From Sedimentisphaerales bacterium (GTDB taxonomy: Bacteria; Planctomycetota; Phycisphaerae; Sedimentisphaerales; SM23-30): 18,421 nucleotides of DNA. The first letter of the stretch is position 1. Every line of letters starts with the position of its first letter. Positions 9,001-16,900 of this stretch are shown here, one piece after another. The stretch is from assembly GCA_030636065.1 (NCBI GenBank), contig DAOVXR010000004.1:1-18421 (forward strand), read 5' to 3'. Made by a program: the position numbers and the translations under genes. The notes beneath the pieces are model-generated. The model searched no databases and was not told where the DNA came from. It saw only the letters and a list, made by a program, of their open reading frames with translations.

Positions 9001-9878
9001 AATTCCTGCACGCAGATTTTGTTATTGGTGTCGGCCGTGCTGTTCGGGTCGATCAGGCTCACCGTCAGGCTCGGTCCTGAGCCGCTAATGGTTCCGGTTT
9101 CGACCGTGAACATACCGGCCTGAACGGATACTGAGGTATCGGCGGTGAATGTCGTTGCCACCGTGAAATCCATAGGCTTAATATAAAAGCCGGAGGCAAT
9201 ATCCGAATCAATGCCTATCCTGGCTGTCATATCAATCGTGCCGTTGATGTCCAGTGTGAGATCATCGACAGCGAGGGAAAATCCCAGGCCATCGAAGTTC
9301 AGATCGGTGAAGTGAGTCGATAAATCAAGCGTTTTATCGTAAATATCAAAAGCAACATCGAAGTCGAATTCGATCCAAACATCCGTATCACCGGGATCAA
9401 ATTCGGGAATGTTAAGATTAGAGACAACCGGATTCAAGTCGCCTGTAACACGGGCCAGGTTGGCGGCGACAAGCTCATTGGCCCAGCCTTCTAAAGTGGG
9501 ATCGGCTTCATTATCGAAATAATTTGTACTGGGCGTAATCAGGCCGGCATTAAGCTGCTGATCGAGATCGAAAAGGCTTCCCAATGATGACCCGCCCAAG
9601 AGACTCATATTGTCCGTCAGGTCGTCAACGGTGCTTAAGTTGTTCCAGGCATCCTCAAGCTTGTCCAGGCCACCGAGAATATCAGTCTCCTGTTGGGCAG
9701 AAAACGTATATCCACTCAATAATCGCCTGCATTCCAAAGGTTCACAAACCAGAATTCCACGCCAGGTTGTTACATCCCGCCACCACCGATACCAACGGTC
9801 GATCAAAAGGTGAAGCCAGTAACAAAGTTGACGCCATAGGCGTCCCAACAAAGTAGCCCTCGAAGATTTGCCCAGCAT
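1..9878 (-). CDS. Giant LEPR-XLL/RTX-type calcium-binding repeat protein, C-terminus beyond the window
   Basis: One open frame of 3292 complete codons runs from an ATG at 9878 to the left edge without a stop. The start is supported by AAGGA eight bases upstream. Order of parts: a Trp/Arg-rich N-terminus with an LEPR-like motif at residues 46-56; residues about 60-1740 of beta-rich, Asp/Thr/Ser-rich sequence with few cysteines, holding a flagellin-IN-like module (about 548-655) and EF-hand-like loops (about 1198, 1333, 1680); an RTX nonapeptide block (about 1814-1930); then about 22 repeats of roughly 60 residues to the edge. No enzyme motif is visible. Proteins of this build in planctomycetes and other giant-gene bacteria are thought to be exported adhesins or envelope proteins; that role, and export of this one, are inference. 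It is monocistronic as far as seen, with about 700 non-coding bases upstream. No frameshift was seen along the frame. Confidence 0.95.
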   Translation of the reverse strand, partial: MLGKSSRATLLGRLWRQLCYWLHLLIDRWYRWWRDVTTWRGILVCEPLECRRLLSGYTFSAQQETDILGGLDKLEDAWNNLSTVDDLTDNMSLLGGSSLGSLFDLDQQLNAGLITPSTNYFDNEADPTLEGWANELVAANLARVTGDLNPVVSNLNIPEFDPGDTDVWIEFDFDVAFDIYDKTLDLSTHFTDLNFDGLGFSLAVDDLTLDINGTIDMTARIGIDSDIASGFYIKPMDFTVATTFTADTSVSVQAGMFTVETGTISGSGPSLTVSLIDPNSTADTNNKICVQELQTTPLGTLFSATLDTSSATINMPLEMNNADLQFDQELNLVFGAADAVSNASFSMTNSDIGDLVRMIALDPETIALELYRLGQAFDGLKTQPMMDITLPLTGGAEVGDIIDFAEGITEDLNTQLYNLVGVEYPSGDTVQEPQASFTTWPQFLTALTGYSSGVDFDDSTRELEFDISYAYDFTAFDVPLDLSLDLSPLSVSSSAQLSLDGEASYNMDLGIKFGVEEQLVAVAAQETVPTDDPDSPTLNGQLGSNAVFDVTLNGWNNYTVTVNSANTSGNTDLLDLVDDINAAIVVAGANTELEAVLFNYSVFGRVVTEDDKVDPLYDATGRIGFRTLDSDEWALQVEVLNTNSAYTTLGFATDDTITPALAEMYIDNTQLSATVTLTAADVSATGSLGIVSLTIEDGTASMSGTATGNVAHPDTSATQITITQLFQNQHRWDEMITLAMAGSGQITFDTIQVAGLGGLSFGADPDIEIQIADITDSSSVSVSYTDLGNLYDTRTMTISTVLGTLAEGIDFLSSVEGLSFINFTIPVLNQSVAETLALAQDLTQSLEEAEDTADSGGSLQLLNTDLDAVFDLGGQGSAAMELDGTNLKVALTYTVTVSESYPFNLDLNSMLSMVSGDTSAFDMLTHLIDVQGTSTLDLGAYANVTLELGVDMSDVNDLRAFIYDTSDLSLGLKATSSDIDFQFSAGPLTLYIKDGTVALDNDGDVATDDYMLLAVSLTDGDGNGRHYFGDAEEPVADDLNCTMTAAAGVSLPIYFPSDSVPLGGAGNNNLDLTISDLRNVAQSTADSITITAPDFSNLFSGLNIIQVLNNPSLVIDGIQSSFDIAEASVQSMVSNINLPLVGTYLTSGVEFVGDIGDSLLTYIRTGLNAVLDGSQPTTLIQSILYSSFGPTGLDILKDSNADSQVTVDDVVMTLDDTNWEYVEYNMDLGQTLFTQSMGFDLGIDVLPIELNGEVQARMGWDWDFGFGIHTVDGFYLMDQNDGELSIGLDVVMPQTLTGNLFFLQADVTPLSEAGNVDYTRSLLGGTFTVDFTDPSGGGRISLAELRGSTVADLITASFVGGLDSDVQIVFSLGGSDQFPRIRTELDLTWTYNKTFGGDEVATSPTISFDTVELDLGSFVSGFLKPVLVKVDEVMDPIRPVLTFLTTDLPIIGLAPTEIATLFGFGQYADFAEAVSWISNMAGQVAAMPEGQMWIDMGSFDVNPSGGAVQAQSTPDLTTSLNGSDAAPATKSFMQEANTGNASFQLSFLEPANIFGLIMGQDVNLITFAIPDFQLQASYSQYFPVFGPLGMRIGGDLTVTINLGFGYDTYGIRRASETGNYAYVMDGLYVSDTANADGTGADVSEIVVGLNFYAGAELNLGIASGGVRGGIYGEMGFNLNDPNNDGKVRMSELAGNMLEGLDHIVDVYAQIDAYVSWYLKIGIGCFSKTFDGTLASATLYSQSWSAASTPVLVTTGASDEFVLNMGEYADDRLHGDKGGGSESFVLSDAGAGSLLVSFGGESQTISYNPGDTIFVNAGPGDDTLIIDTGVELNVIFDGGTGNDHIEMRGNGTLQANGGPGNDTIIGGSQADILEGGDGNDTLQGGTGNDSLAGGMGDDILQGGDGNDTYIFGDNFGDDTLTDSGGAADIVDFSSGTSPVTLNTQTKQVDSAAGDSVTMNVILETVRGSSASDIIVSRDEANNWQINSGDGGTYNGEFTFESFERLIGNSNNDTFTFADGAYVSDYLDGGSGAEDIAEADYSTRTGTDVLDLSAYTTSNRWQISNIDSGQLFLANASPLLDNIESHYGGEANDYLVLSNDKYISGLFDGNGGDDRIEISDYKLVDVYKTNTWDFTASNSGSLNERTAFVECENFTGGDNEDIFYIYPAGVYAEGFLFTPGGTGGLVNGEIDAGGETDTIDNSPPYRGPETGIILMGMLVEEGDYDVIWRITGANSGTRTAGGGTVNFSSTQNLEGSSQKDLFIIYPGGSLDGYINGHGGADALVYGWDGDEWDTAVSINFSAATKASATGIGGYVENIECFVAGGNTGDTFTGADVANTWSITSDDIGQVGSSVTINFESFENIVGGNGTDEFVFAAGAAVTGSVSGGEGTDSIDLSTYNSAVAWNITATNGGTVSLNGGAAIPFASIEDFSGSSGQDSFTVSGSGKLTGTMAGNGGSDTLNYTAINSSLVWTISETGAGTMRHANSTMSFEGFESILSGTANDMVVFTEGVNFGGVINGGSGTDTFDYGDYSVVTAVSVNFENLSASGVSTFAAVEQFIGGNSVQNTITGKNGVTTTWTISDWDDGQLIFESGEQGYTYTFYDFQIMQGGSGADIFNVNDTKYVRGPINGGGGSNTLSFDDYSLTQRWTITGTNAGSLYMSETNDPVSLAFSNIENIVTGDAANEIYVRTGGSIASLIGGAGSDLLDLTQFNSAVTVDLAQKSLAPVSFFENINTISGTSLTDTLIGWDNQTNTWNITTDDAGTIIGNTSGTITFSSFENLTGGNSNDSFVFGDGACLSGSLTGAGSGDSGNSISLAAYTTAVEVSLQSYNTTGITGTYSNIRNFTGGSSTQDRFIARYNQTNNWDITGQDSGTVNTNEAIFTGFEELTGGTESDTFVIGAGAAVTGRVDGATGTNSLDYSSYATAIEFDLAEQTATAIGGYANISVLVGSGALTDIIDGPLADTTWTITAADSGTIGDLLTFTNVEQFNGNVMADTFIFASGASVTGTISGGGGWDVLNCASQTESMILNLQEQTFTLSGGFTGVEEFVGGSSTADSIIGDDQIRTWIITGTNTGYIDSIEEFQFSGVEQLTGGTSADTFQLLTGSLIAAGIDGGEGSDTLDLSQQSVGLTVDVTGSDTGSVAAQSFTNVESLVGSQGDDTFCFYDDSSLTGTVDGQGGSDTLDYSENTAGITCNLATEEITAISGYSSVETIIGSQTDSDLLVGKNEPTTWPLTGDNTCNWNNSITFQSFENITGGTDADIFVMYDAVVTDGTLDGGEGSDTLDLSQQSVG
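3..4085 (-). repeat. Tandem array of about 22 roughly 60-residue repeats in the giant protein
   Basis: Each unit carries an anchor of the form F-x-x-x-E-x-(L/I/F)-x-G(G)-x-x-x-D-x-F, then a glycine/aspartate turn such as DGGEGSDTLDLS, then often a strand W-x-IT-x-x-x-x-G. I counted 22 anchors between 4085 and the window edge, for example FESFENIVGG, FTNVEQFNGN and FTNVESLVGS. The turns resemble single RTX-like turns, so the array may be an extended beta-solenoid with scattered calcium sites. It continues beyond the left edge, so the total copy number is unknown. Confidence 0.8.
490..542 (-). repeat. 53-base direct repeat, copy B
   Basis: Perfect copy of 1-53 by direct comparison; identity stops at the next base (g against c). 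It encodes the same turn motif ending in LSQQSVGLT. The perfect identity stands out against the other repeats and points to recent duplication or gene conversion of a two-unit block. Confidence 0.9.
4086..4437 (-). repeat. RTX (hemolysin-type) calcium-binding nonapeptide block
   Basis: Tandem nonapeptides of the type GGxGxDxLx are clear: GGTGNDHIE, GGPGNDTII, GGDGNDTLQ, GGTGNDSLA, GGMGDDILQ and GGDGNDTYI. They form the parallel beta-roll that binds calcium in RTX proteins. DNA-level copies encoding GDGNDT start at 4158, 4239 and 4293, spaced 81 and 54 bases, exact multiples of 27. The block is unusual in lying mid-protein rather than at the C-terminus. RTX proteins are commonly exported by type I secretion; no such transporter is in the window. 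Confidence 0.88.
4803..4841 (-). other. EF-hand-like calcium loop 3
   Basis: Residues 1680-1692 read DPNNDGKVRMSEL, with D1, N3, D5, G6, V8 and E12: a nearly canonical EF-hand loop. It precedes the RTX block by about 130 residues. It and the loop at 5844-5882 look like diverged copies of one module. Confidence 0.65.
5844..5882 (-). other. EF-hand-like loop 2, degenerate
   Basis: Residues 1333-1345 read DPSGGGRISLAEL. The layout equals that of the loop at 4803-4841 (DP start, Gly at 6, hydrophobic at 8, Glu at 12, then Leu), but position 5 is Gly rather than Asp, so calcium binding is probably weakened. It sits after a stretch ending FTVDFTD, as expected for a repeated structural unit. Confidence 0.5.
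6252..6287 (-). other. EF-hand/dockerin-like calcium loop 1
   Basis: Residues 1198-1209 read DSNADSQVTVDD, placing D, N, D, Q, T and D at loop positions 1, 3, 5, 7, 9 and 12, with Val at position 8. This is a good EF-hand or dockerin-type calcium loop, except that position 12 is Asp rather than Glu and position 6 is Ser rather than Gly. Confidence 0.55.
7915..8235 (-). other. Flagellin-IN-like module inside the giant protein
   Basis: Residues about 548-655 follow the order of the flagellin/hook-associated IN repeat: a strand like NYTVTVNS, a short linker, a helix reading LLDLVDDINAAI, then strands around GRIGFRTLDSDEWALQVEV and an ending TTLGF. The helix with D-x-INAA followed by a strand and a terminal LGF is the recognisable part. 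The assignment is by pattern memory rather than by a search. Here it would act as a structural beta module, not as part of a flagellum. Confidence 0.5.
9711..9743 (-). other. LEPR-XLL-like N-terminal motif of the giant protein
   Basis: Residues 46-56 read EPLECRRLLSG. This matches the pattern LE-x-R-x-LLS/A found near the N-terminus of many very large planctomycete proteins (LEPR-XLL domain), usually after a basic leader. Here the Pro of LEPR is replaced by Cys. The preceding 45 residues contain five Trp and many Arg, and no long uninterrupted hydrophobic stretch like a Sec signal peptide. The motif is the best single indicator of the phylum. Its exact function is not established; association with export or surface anchoring is inference. 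Confidence 0.8.
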
Positions 9879-9886
9879 AAGTACAT

Positions 9887-9891
9887 TCCTT
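9887..9891 (-). promoter_or_regulatory. Ribosome binding site of the giant gene
   Basis: AAGGA lies eight bases upstream of the ATG at 9878. A second ATG at 9886 is in another frame and hits a stop after a few codons, so this site decides the start. No convincing -35/-10 pair was found upstream; a TATAAG-like hexamer about 45 bases before the start has no partner at the right spacing. Confidence 0.7.
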
Positions 9892-10550
9892 GAAAAAATA
9901 TTCCGAAAAAAACGCTTATAGACGTATGAACACCATCTATTTTCCCGGTCCATTTCCCCTGCACCTATCCCAGCCAAACGAGATATGCCCTAACAAAGCT
10001 TTATCTAAACCTCCAGGCTACGATCTGTTTTTGTCGGAGTTGATCCCGCATGACAGATAATTAACCGAAGGTATTGCGTCTATGAGTATTTACAAACCAT
10101 TATGTGTTGTATCGGACCTAAAATGGCCAAACTTTAAAGAATTGTTGGCGAAAACCCGTGTGCTACTCAAAAACTCGTACTTGTTTCATTTCAACGAGTT
10201 ATGTACTCCCTGAATGGTGATCGAGAACTGATTTTATAAGAATATCCGAAAAAAAAACATGCTCTTCCAGTCCATTTCTCCCTCTCAAAAATCTCGAAAT
10301 TCTTCAAATTTCTCAAAATATGAATGGGGTGGAACTGCCATATGACTGAGTAGTGAGTAAGAGAGACAGATTGTGGAGTTTAGCCGTTTTCTCCCTATCA
10401 AAAAACCACCCTCTCACCAGCAAGAACTCCCATTTTTGCAACTCAGAGTACACTCACAGTACACACAGAACCCATATCTCCCAGACGCAGAATTGCCGCT
10501 GGGAACCAAAAGGTCGTAAAAATGGGGGAAAATTAGGTGATGTCCTAACA
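9892..10550. other. Intergenic region upstream of the giant gene
   Basis: No credible gene longer than 60 codons is present. The stretch is AT-richer than the flanking genes and holds poly-A runs near 9900 and 10250, each in a similar context (ATATTCCG or ATATCCG followed by A's). One weak 43-codon plus-strand ORF lies inside (separate entry). The promoter of the giant gene must be here, but I cannot place it. Confidence 0.6.
10082..10213 (+). CDS. Possible small ORF of 43 codons, unrecognised
   Basis: An ATG at 10082 is preceded by GAAGG ten bases upstream and runs 43 codons to TGA. The product begins MSIYKPLCVV and has no motif, signal peptide or membrane segment that I recognise. It is the only plus-strand candidate in the gap with a plausible ribosome binding site. 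Chance occurrence is quite possible in 700 bases of AT-rich DNA. Confidence 0.15.
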   Translation: MSIYKPLCVVSDLKWPNFKELLAKTRVLLKNSYLFHFNELCTP

Positions 10551-10555
10551 GAAAA

Positions 10556-10580
10556 CCTCATTATTGAGCTAATAATGAGG
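10556..10580 (-). terminator. Rho-independent terminator downstream of the tRNA-Pro fragment
   Basis: A perfect 10-bp stem (CCTCATTATT paired with AATAATGAGG) with a 5-base loop. On the minus strand it is followed at once by TTTTC, and it starts ten bases beyond the tRNA 3' end. It therefore reads as the native terminator of the proline tRNA. On the plus strand ATTTTG follows, so it may work weakly both ways. Confidence 0.65.
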
Positions 10581-10589
10581 ATTTTGAAA

Positions 10590-10631
10590 TCGGGGTGACA
10601 CGATTCGAACGTGCGACCTCCTGCTCCCAAA
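10590..10631 (-). tRNA. 3' half of tRNA-Pro (UGG), 5' half absent; probable attachment-site remnant
   Basis: Read on the minus strand, the fragment fits tRNA positions 32-73 exactly. It has anticodon loop TTTGGGA (anticodon TGG, proline), 3' anticodon strand GCAGG, 5-base variable region AGGTC, a 5-bp T stem GCACG/CGTGT (one G-T pair) closing loop TTCGAAT, acceptor strand CACCCCG and discriminator A. CCA is not encoded. The bases before the loop do not pair with GCAGG beyond one pair, and no D arm or CGGGGTG acceptor strand is found upstream in the non-coding DNA. A break at the anticodon loop with everything 3' intact is the usual signature of integration by a tyrosine recombinase into a tRNA gene. 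Confidence 0.8.
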
Positions 10632-10885
10632 GGCAATTCTTTAGGAAATGGGTAATTCCCGATATATCAATGATTTACAACTGCCTCTTGCTACTCGCTC
10701 ATAACTACTTGTATAACAAGTAGATATACATGGCAATAAATACACCTTTTCACATGCCGTCTTGGTGATAGTGGATTCTTACATTTTATTTTTGACAAAA
10801 ATGTTCCAAAAATCAACTGGCGTGTTCTTTTACATGGGCAATTGCCAAAACAGAATAACAATGTATTTACAGCGATGGAACTATC
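10632..10885. other. Non-coding stretch between the tRNA fragment and the gene remnants
   Basis: No gene is seen here. It is AT-rich and unlike the codon-biased DNA on either side. The only structured element noticed is the dyad at 10705-10723. If the tRNA half is an attachment site, this is the side where the end of the element would lie. Confidence 0.5.
10705..10723. repeat. Short perfect dyad, 8-bp arms
   Basis: CTACTTGT and ACAAGTAG flank a 3-base centre. With no U-tract on either side it does not look like a terminator. It could be a protein binding site near a recombination end, or chance. Confidence 0.35.
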
Positions 10886-10886
10886 T

Positions 10887-11043
10887 ATAAACCAACATCT
10901 ACCAGCCAGTAATACCTACAGGCCGAAGCCATGTCAGCTTCGCCATAAGGATCAAATTCGGTATCCACCGATGAGAGTTCCGCAGAGAGTTCTATATCCG
11001 CAGGGACGCTGCCGGACCAGGCGAAGCGTTTGGCTGATTCAAC
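10887..11043 (-). pseudogene. Unassigned coding-like tail following the LamG piece in another frame
   Basis: An open stretch in the frame next to the LamG frame reads around FAWSGSVPADIELSAE and DTEFDPYGEADMASA, then ends in a stop. Its acidic, well-mixed composition looks coding, but I recognise no family and no start. It may be the C-terminal end of another gene joined here by deletion. The overlap with the end of the LamG frame means the exact junction, near 11000-11030, is uncertain. Confidence 0.25.
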
Positions 11044-11262
11044 TGAGGAGCCGTTAATACGGCATCATATATCCGCGCCTTATCGATCACACCGTTAAAA
11101 CGTCTGCCGGTTATCTCAGAGTTGCGTCCGATGTTCACCGCGTAAGAATTGCTCTGTATTGAGCCGGTGTGCGACCTGATGTTCTTCAACAGTCCGTCAA
11201 TATAAATCCGCAACTGCGTGCCGTCATAAACTCCCGCTACATGGTGCCATTGGCCTTGCCAA

Positions 11263-11264
<2 letters not shown>
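10992..11264 (-). pseudogene. LamG-like (Laminin_G_3) lectin fold, C-terminal part, remnant
   Basis: From 11264 the frame reads DWQGQWHHVAGVYDGTQLRI, then YIDGLLKN, NSYAVNIGRNSE and FNGVIDKARIYDAVLT. These are the hallmark strands of the concanavalin-type LamG jelly-roll: W-x-HVAGVYDG, L-x-IYIDG, IG-x-N and F-x-G-x-ID-x-x-RIY. In this fold they follow about 100 residues that are missing here. The opening strands ([11 protein letters not shown], then FVTGFTG) sit directly upstream in a different frame at the end of the LacZ-type fragment. A deletion near 11263-11270 therefore removed the middle and shifted the frame. No start codon or ribosome site fits. LamG modules often serve as carbohydrate-binding parts of secreted glycosidases. 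Confidence 0.75.
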
Positions 11265-13173
<1,909 letters not shown>

Positions 13174-13525
13174 TTAAAAGCGTGTTTGGGTGCTTCTTTA
13201 GCCAGTTGTTTCGCTGAGGCAATTGCTTCCGGTGTTGCCTCCTGACCTGCTGCTTTGAGCGATTGGCGCATATCGTCATCGGATATTTCTGTCATTTGGG
13301 GCATTTCGGGGAACTCGAATTTTTCATCGCTGCCACCGAAGCGCTGCTGGCTTTGACGAATCAGGAAAGTTTGTTTGGAAACCCAGTAAGTGATCACTAT
13401 ATTGGCGAGTTTCCCCGAAATAACATAGCAGTCCTCACCTTCGATTTTCTCATCGTCTTTTTGTGTGAGTTCTTGCAGCGCCTTGATAGAGGGGTGCTCC
13501 GGTATCGAAGAAAAGTGGCGGTATA

Positions 13526-13915
13526 TTATTTGTGACTGATTTTCTCACCCAATTCATTAATTCCGAAGCCTTCAGCAGTCACAGTGTGGTTTCGGTCGGT
13601 CAGAATCAGCCAGGGTTGCCCGCGGACGCCCCAAGTCAGGAGCGTTCTCTTAATGTCGGCTTTTATTGTGCCGACGGGGATTGAGATGTTGTTTTTTGTT
13701 AGCCAATCGTCAAGCTCATTTTGCTCAACCGCAGAAGAATGCACAGCGATCAGCACAATTCCCTTAGCAGCCAGGTCGTCGGCCTTCTTTGCTAACTCGG
13801 CCAGGCAACGGCGAGACGGACGTTGGTTTTTGTCCCAGAAGCAAAGCAGAATTGGCTTGTCTTTTGTTTCTGCGTATGTAAAGTCAATGTTGATATTATC
13901 AAGGGGCGACAATCT
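13526..13915 (-). other. Redoxin/TlpA-like domain with altered active site
   Basis: The last 130 or so residues show the thioredoxin-fold order of AhpC/TSA or TlpA proteins: KPILLCFWDKNQRPSRRCLA at the active-site loop, KGIVLIAVHSS, and GVRGQPWLILTDRNHTV with the cis-Pro-like segment. The usual WCPPC becomes NQRPSRRC, so only the second cysteine remains and a dithiol reaction is not possible. I recall similar RPSR-C variants in planctomycete fusions, but that is memory, not a search. Confidence 0.75.
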
Positions 13916-16900
13916 TTTGCCAACAAGCTGCAGGGGTTCGGTGAGTTCGCCGACGAGCAATTCCAGTTTCTCGATTTTCATGCCCTCATAGAAGGTAACG
14001 GACTGCGATACGTTTTCGCATGAAAGTTCCCATACGCGAAAAGTGTCGTAACCCCAATCTCTTGATTTTCTGGTTTTGCTGCCGCGCATTCTGGTACGCA
14101 CGTGCTCGAATCGAAAGCGGCCGTCCGGATCGGTTTTTGTCTTTCGCTCGCGGTCGAAGCCAAGGTGGGTATAAGAAGCGCGATCACATTGCTTGAGCTT
14201 AACCTCTGCGAAGGGAACGGGTACCTTTTGTCCATTTTCGATGCGGACGACTCTACCGACCACCGTTCCGCCGTCCGGGAGCGTTACCTTCAAATCACTC
14301 GTGCCGACAGGGATATCATAAGCAATGATCGCCGCATGGTTTTTGGGGGAGAATCGCAGGTTGTAAAAGCCGTCTTCTTCTAATTCGATTGCAAAGTGGC
14401 CTTGGGTGTCGGTTTTTGCGTTTAAAACATCGAATTCGCCGGAGAACGTCCAACTGAACTTGCCTTCTTCGCCGTGAGGCCGTTTATGGCAGCAAACCTG
14501 CACAGACACGCCGCCGACAGGCTGGCCGGTTTCGTCAACTGCAATGCCGGCAACGAATAGACCTTTGCTGCTGGTGATCTGCTCATAACTCTTGTGAGCA
14601 AGACCATAACGATACACCTCCGGGTTATCCGGGTCTTTGGTGTAATCTCGGATATTGGTTCCTTTGGGCATGTCGAGAACATAATCGTCTTCCGGACCGT
14701 TCAATACGAATTCCGTAATGTTCATAACAAAAGGCTCGCGTTTTTTGAACGAGCGGACGCCTTTGACCGGATGCCAGAATCCTTCTTTGGTCTTCTTGTA
14801 TTCACATTGCGTCTTTACGTAATAGCCCTTTTTGGTGGTTGTTATCATCTCTGTAATCATAAATGCCCGGCTGGGATCGAAAGTAATCTCGTATATCTTC
14901 TCCGATTCGTTATCCGTGCATTCCAAATGCCACAAGCCGTCTGCTGTTTCTGAAAACGATGCGGATTCCGGGCGGTGTAATACTCGTTCGATGTCCTCGT
15001 CGAAGATATGCTTCATAAATATTGTTGGCTTGATTAAGCGGCGACCAGCCTCGATGTTTGTTTTATCCGTAAAGATATTAGCCTGTTGTTCGGAGTAGAA
15101 CGCTCGGTATATCTTGCCGTTGTAACTGTATTTGGATGGTGCCTGATGGGGTGTTTTAGAGCCGGTCGCGTCATCGACAACAAATCTTTCGACAGTAGTC
15201 GTGTACCTTCCGTCTTTGTCGAGTTGATAATCCTGGATTGTAAGGCCATGCTTGCCCTCCACCTCGACCGGAGTTGGCGGTTTTTTGCCGGGGCGGAATT
15301 TACCGGCGAAAACATAATGCTGAGAGGTCCAGTTCGATTTGAAACGCATGTTCCGAAACATCCCCCGCTGCGACTCGAACGAACGCAGAATGACATTCAT
15401 CTTTTCCGCGACATTTTCTTTCGCCGCATTCTCAGCCGGTTTGGCTGCGATACTGGGCATGGCATAATGGGCGGTTATTATAAGATATTTTGTTTTATTG
15501 TCTCCTTTGATGCCGGCGATGATGATGGGTTGATCGAATATAGCGAGAATTTCAGTGCTGATCTGGTCAACTTCTACAGGTTCCTGATCCTGATAAACTT
15601 TGGTTGCCAAATCCGCATCGGGGACAAGCGCAGTGTGCTTGAAATCCAGCTTAAGTTTGATTCCTCTGTCATTGTCCTGAAGTTCGCCTGCAACACCAAG
15701 TTCATAACCCAGCGAAACATATTTTATCATCGGCTTAGGTTCAGACAAATTGTCATCGGCCTTTTCATAACCTGAGACGTATGGTACGTCGCTCATCATG
15801 TTCACTTGCGCCTGCTCACCAACATTAGTCAATATTCTGGGCGAGAATAGAACACTCGCCCCTTTAGTATTCTTACTCAGTTCCAACAACTGCTCGTAGT
15901 GTTCCATATCCGCAGTAACAGTCAACACACCAGGAGCGGCTGTGTCCATCATATTGATAGGGATATTGTCTTCGGTTTTGGGCACTTCGATGATCTGAAA
16001 TCCAAAAAGTATCTGCTGACGATTTGCTTTGCTGTCAACTTTTGTCTTATCAGATAATATCCGGCGACGCGTACCACCCCCGCCGGTAATCAGATTATTA
16101 AAAGTTGTACCTTCACGAACTTCGAACCAGGCGAACTTATCATTTCTTTTCCGAGCGGCCACCGGCCCATTTTCGGCCAAATCAGCAACATAATCCTTGA
16201 GCATTGTTTCTGTAACATCTTCATTGCCAGGAGCAACTCGAAATTCTAATTTACTGCCAATTTGTTCACTCTCAACCTGCACAGCGGGGAGAATGTTTAT
16301 TTTGAAGCTTGACTTAACCAGAACGTTTTCTTTTTCAGAATCCTGTTCCTGCCGTGACGGCATTAGCATAAATGCGCATTTTACGTCATAAATGCCGGGC
16401 TTTTCAATCTTGCGAAAATCGCAGGCGTTGACAACTTCGGTCCACATGTCGCGGGGATGTACAGTTCGGTCCAGGCCACGACCCCCACCCCGCCAATAGG
16501 CAGGGTCTTCCGAGTTGCGGATAATACCATACTGGTTGCCTTTTGGGTCTTCAAGCAGTTGGCCGTGTTCATCGTAGATCATAATCTTAAAGCGATCATG
16601 GCGGGCAGTGGCACGATAATCACCACCGAACGCGAACATGTAAGGAGCGTCGGTAAGATTCTCCACAACAAAGCTGATATTCACAGGATCGCCGAGTTTG
16701 GCGGAAGTTGCCGCGGGAATAAAGCCTGCGTGTATCTTTGTACCACTTACATCGTAAGGTTTAAAAAACTCTTTAAGCTGTTTTTTGTCAGCAACACCCG
16801 CCGGCAAAATTTCCACTTCTGCAAAGTTGGTTTTAAAGACCGCTTTTTGGTGATTGTCAAGGTATCCCATGCCAACCACATATCGGCCGGGAGTGAGGGA

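Noticed and set aside
10353..10598. 81-codon plus-strand ORF ending inside the tRNA fragment
   Set aside because: It has no ribosome binding site, its end overlaps the terminator and the tRNA 3' end, and its protein resembles no family.
10590..11000. tRNA-Pro interrupted by a group I intron in the anticodon loop
   Set aside because: No matching 5' half (CGGGGTG acceptor strand and D arm) is found upstream on the minus strand in the non-coding DNA, and no intron core was recognised.
15086..15775. 229-codon plus-strand ORF
   Set aside because: It lies antisense to the secretin-like and LolA-like part of the M56 gene, has cysteine- and phenylalanine-rich junk composition and no start signal.
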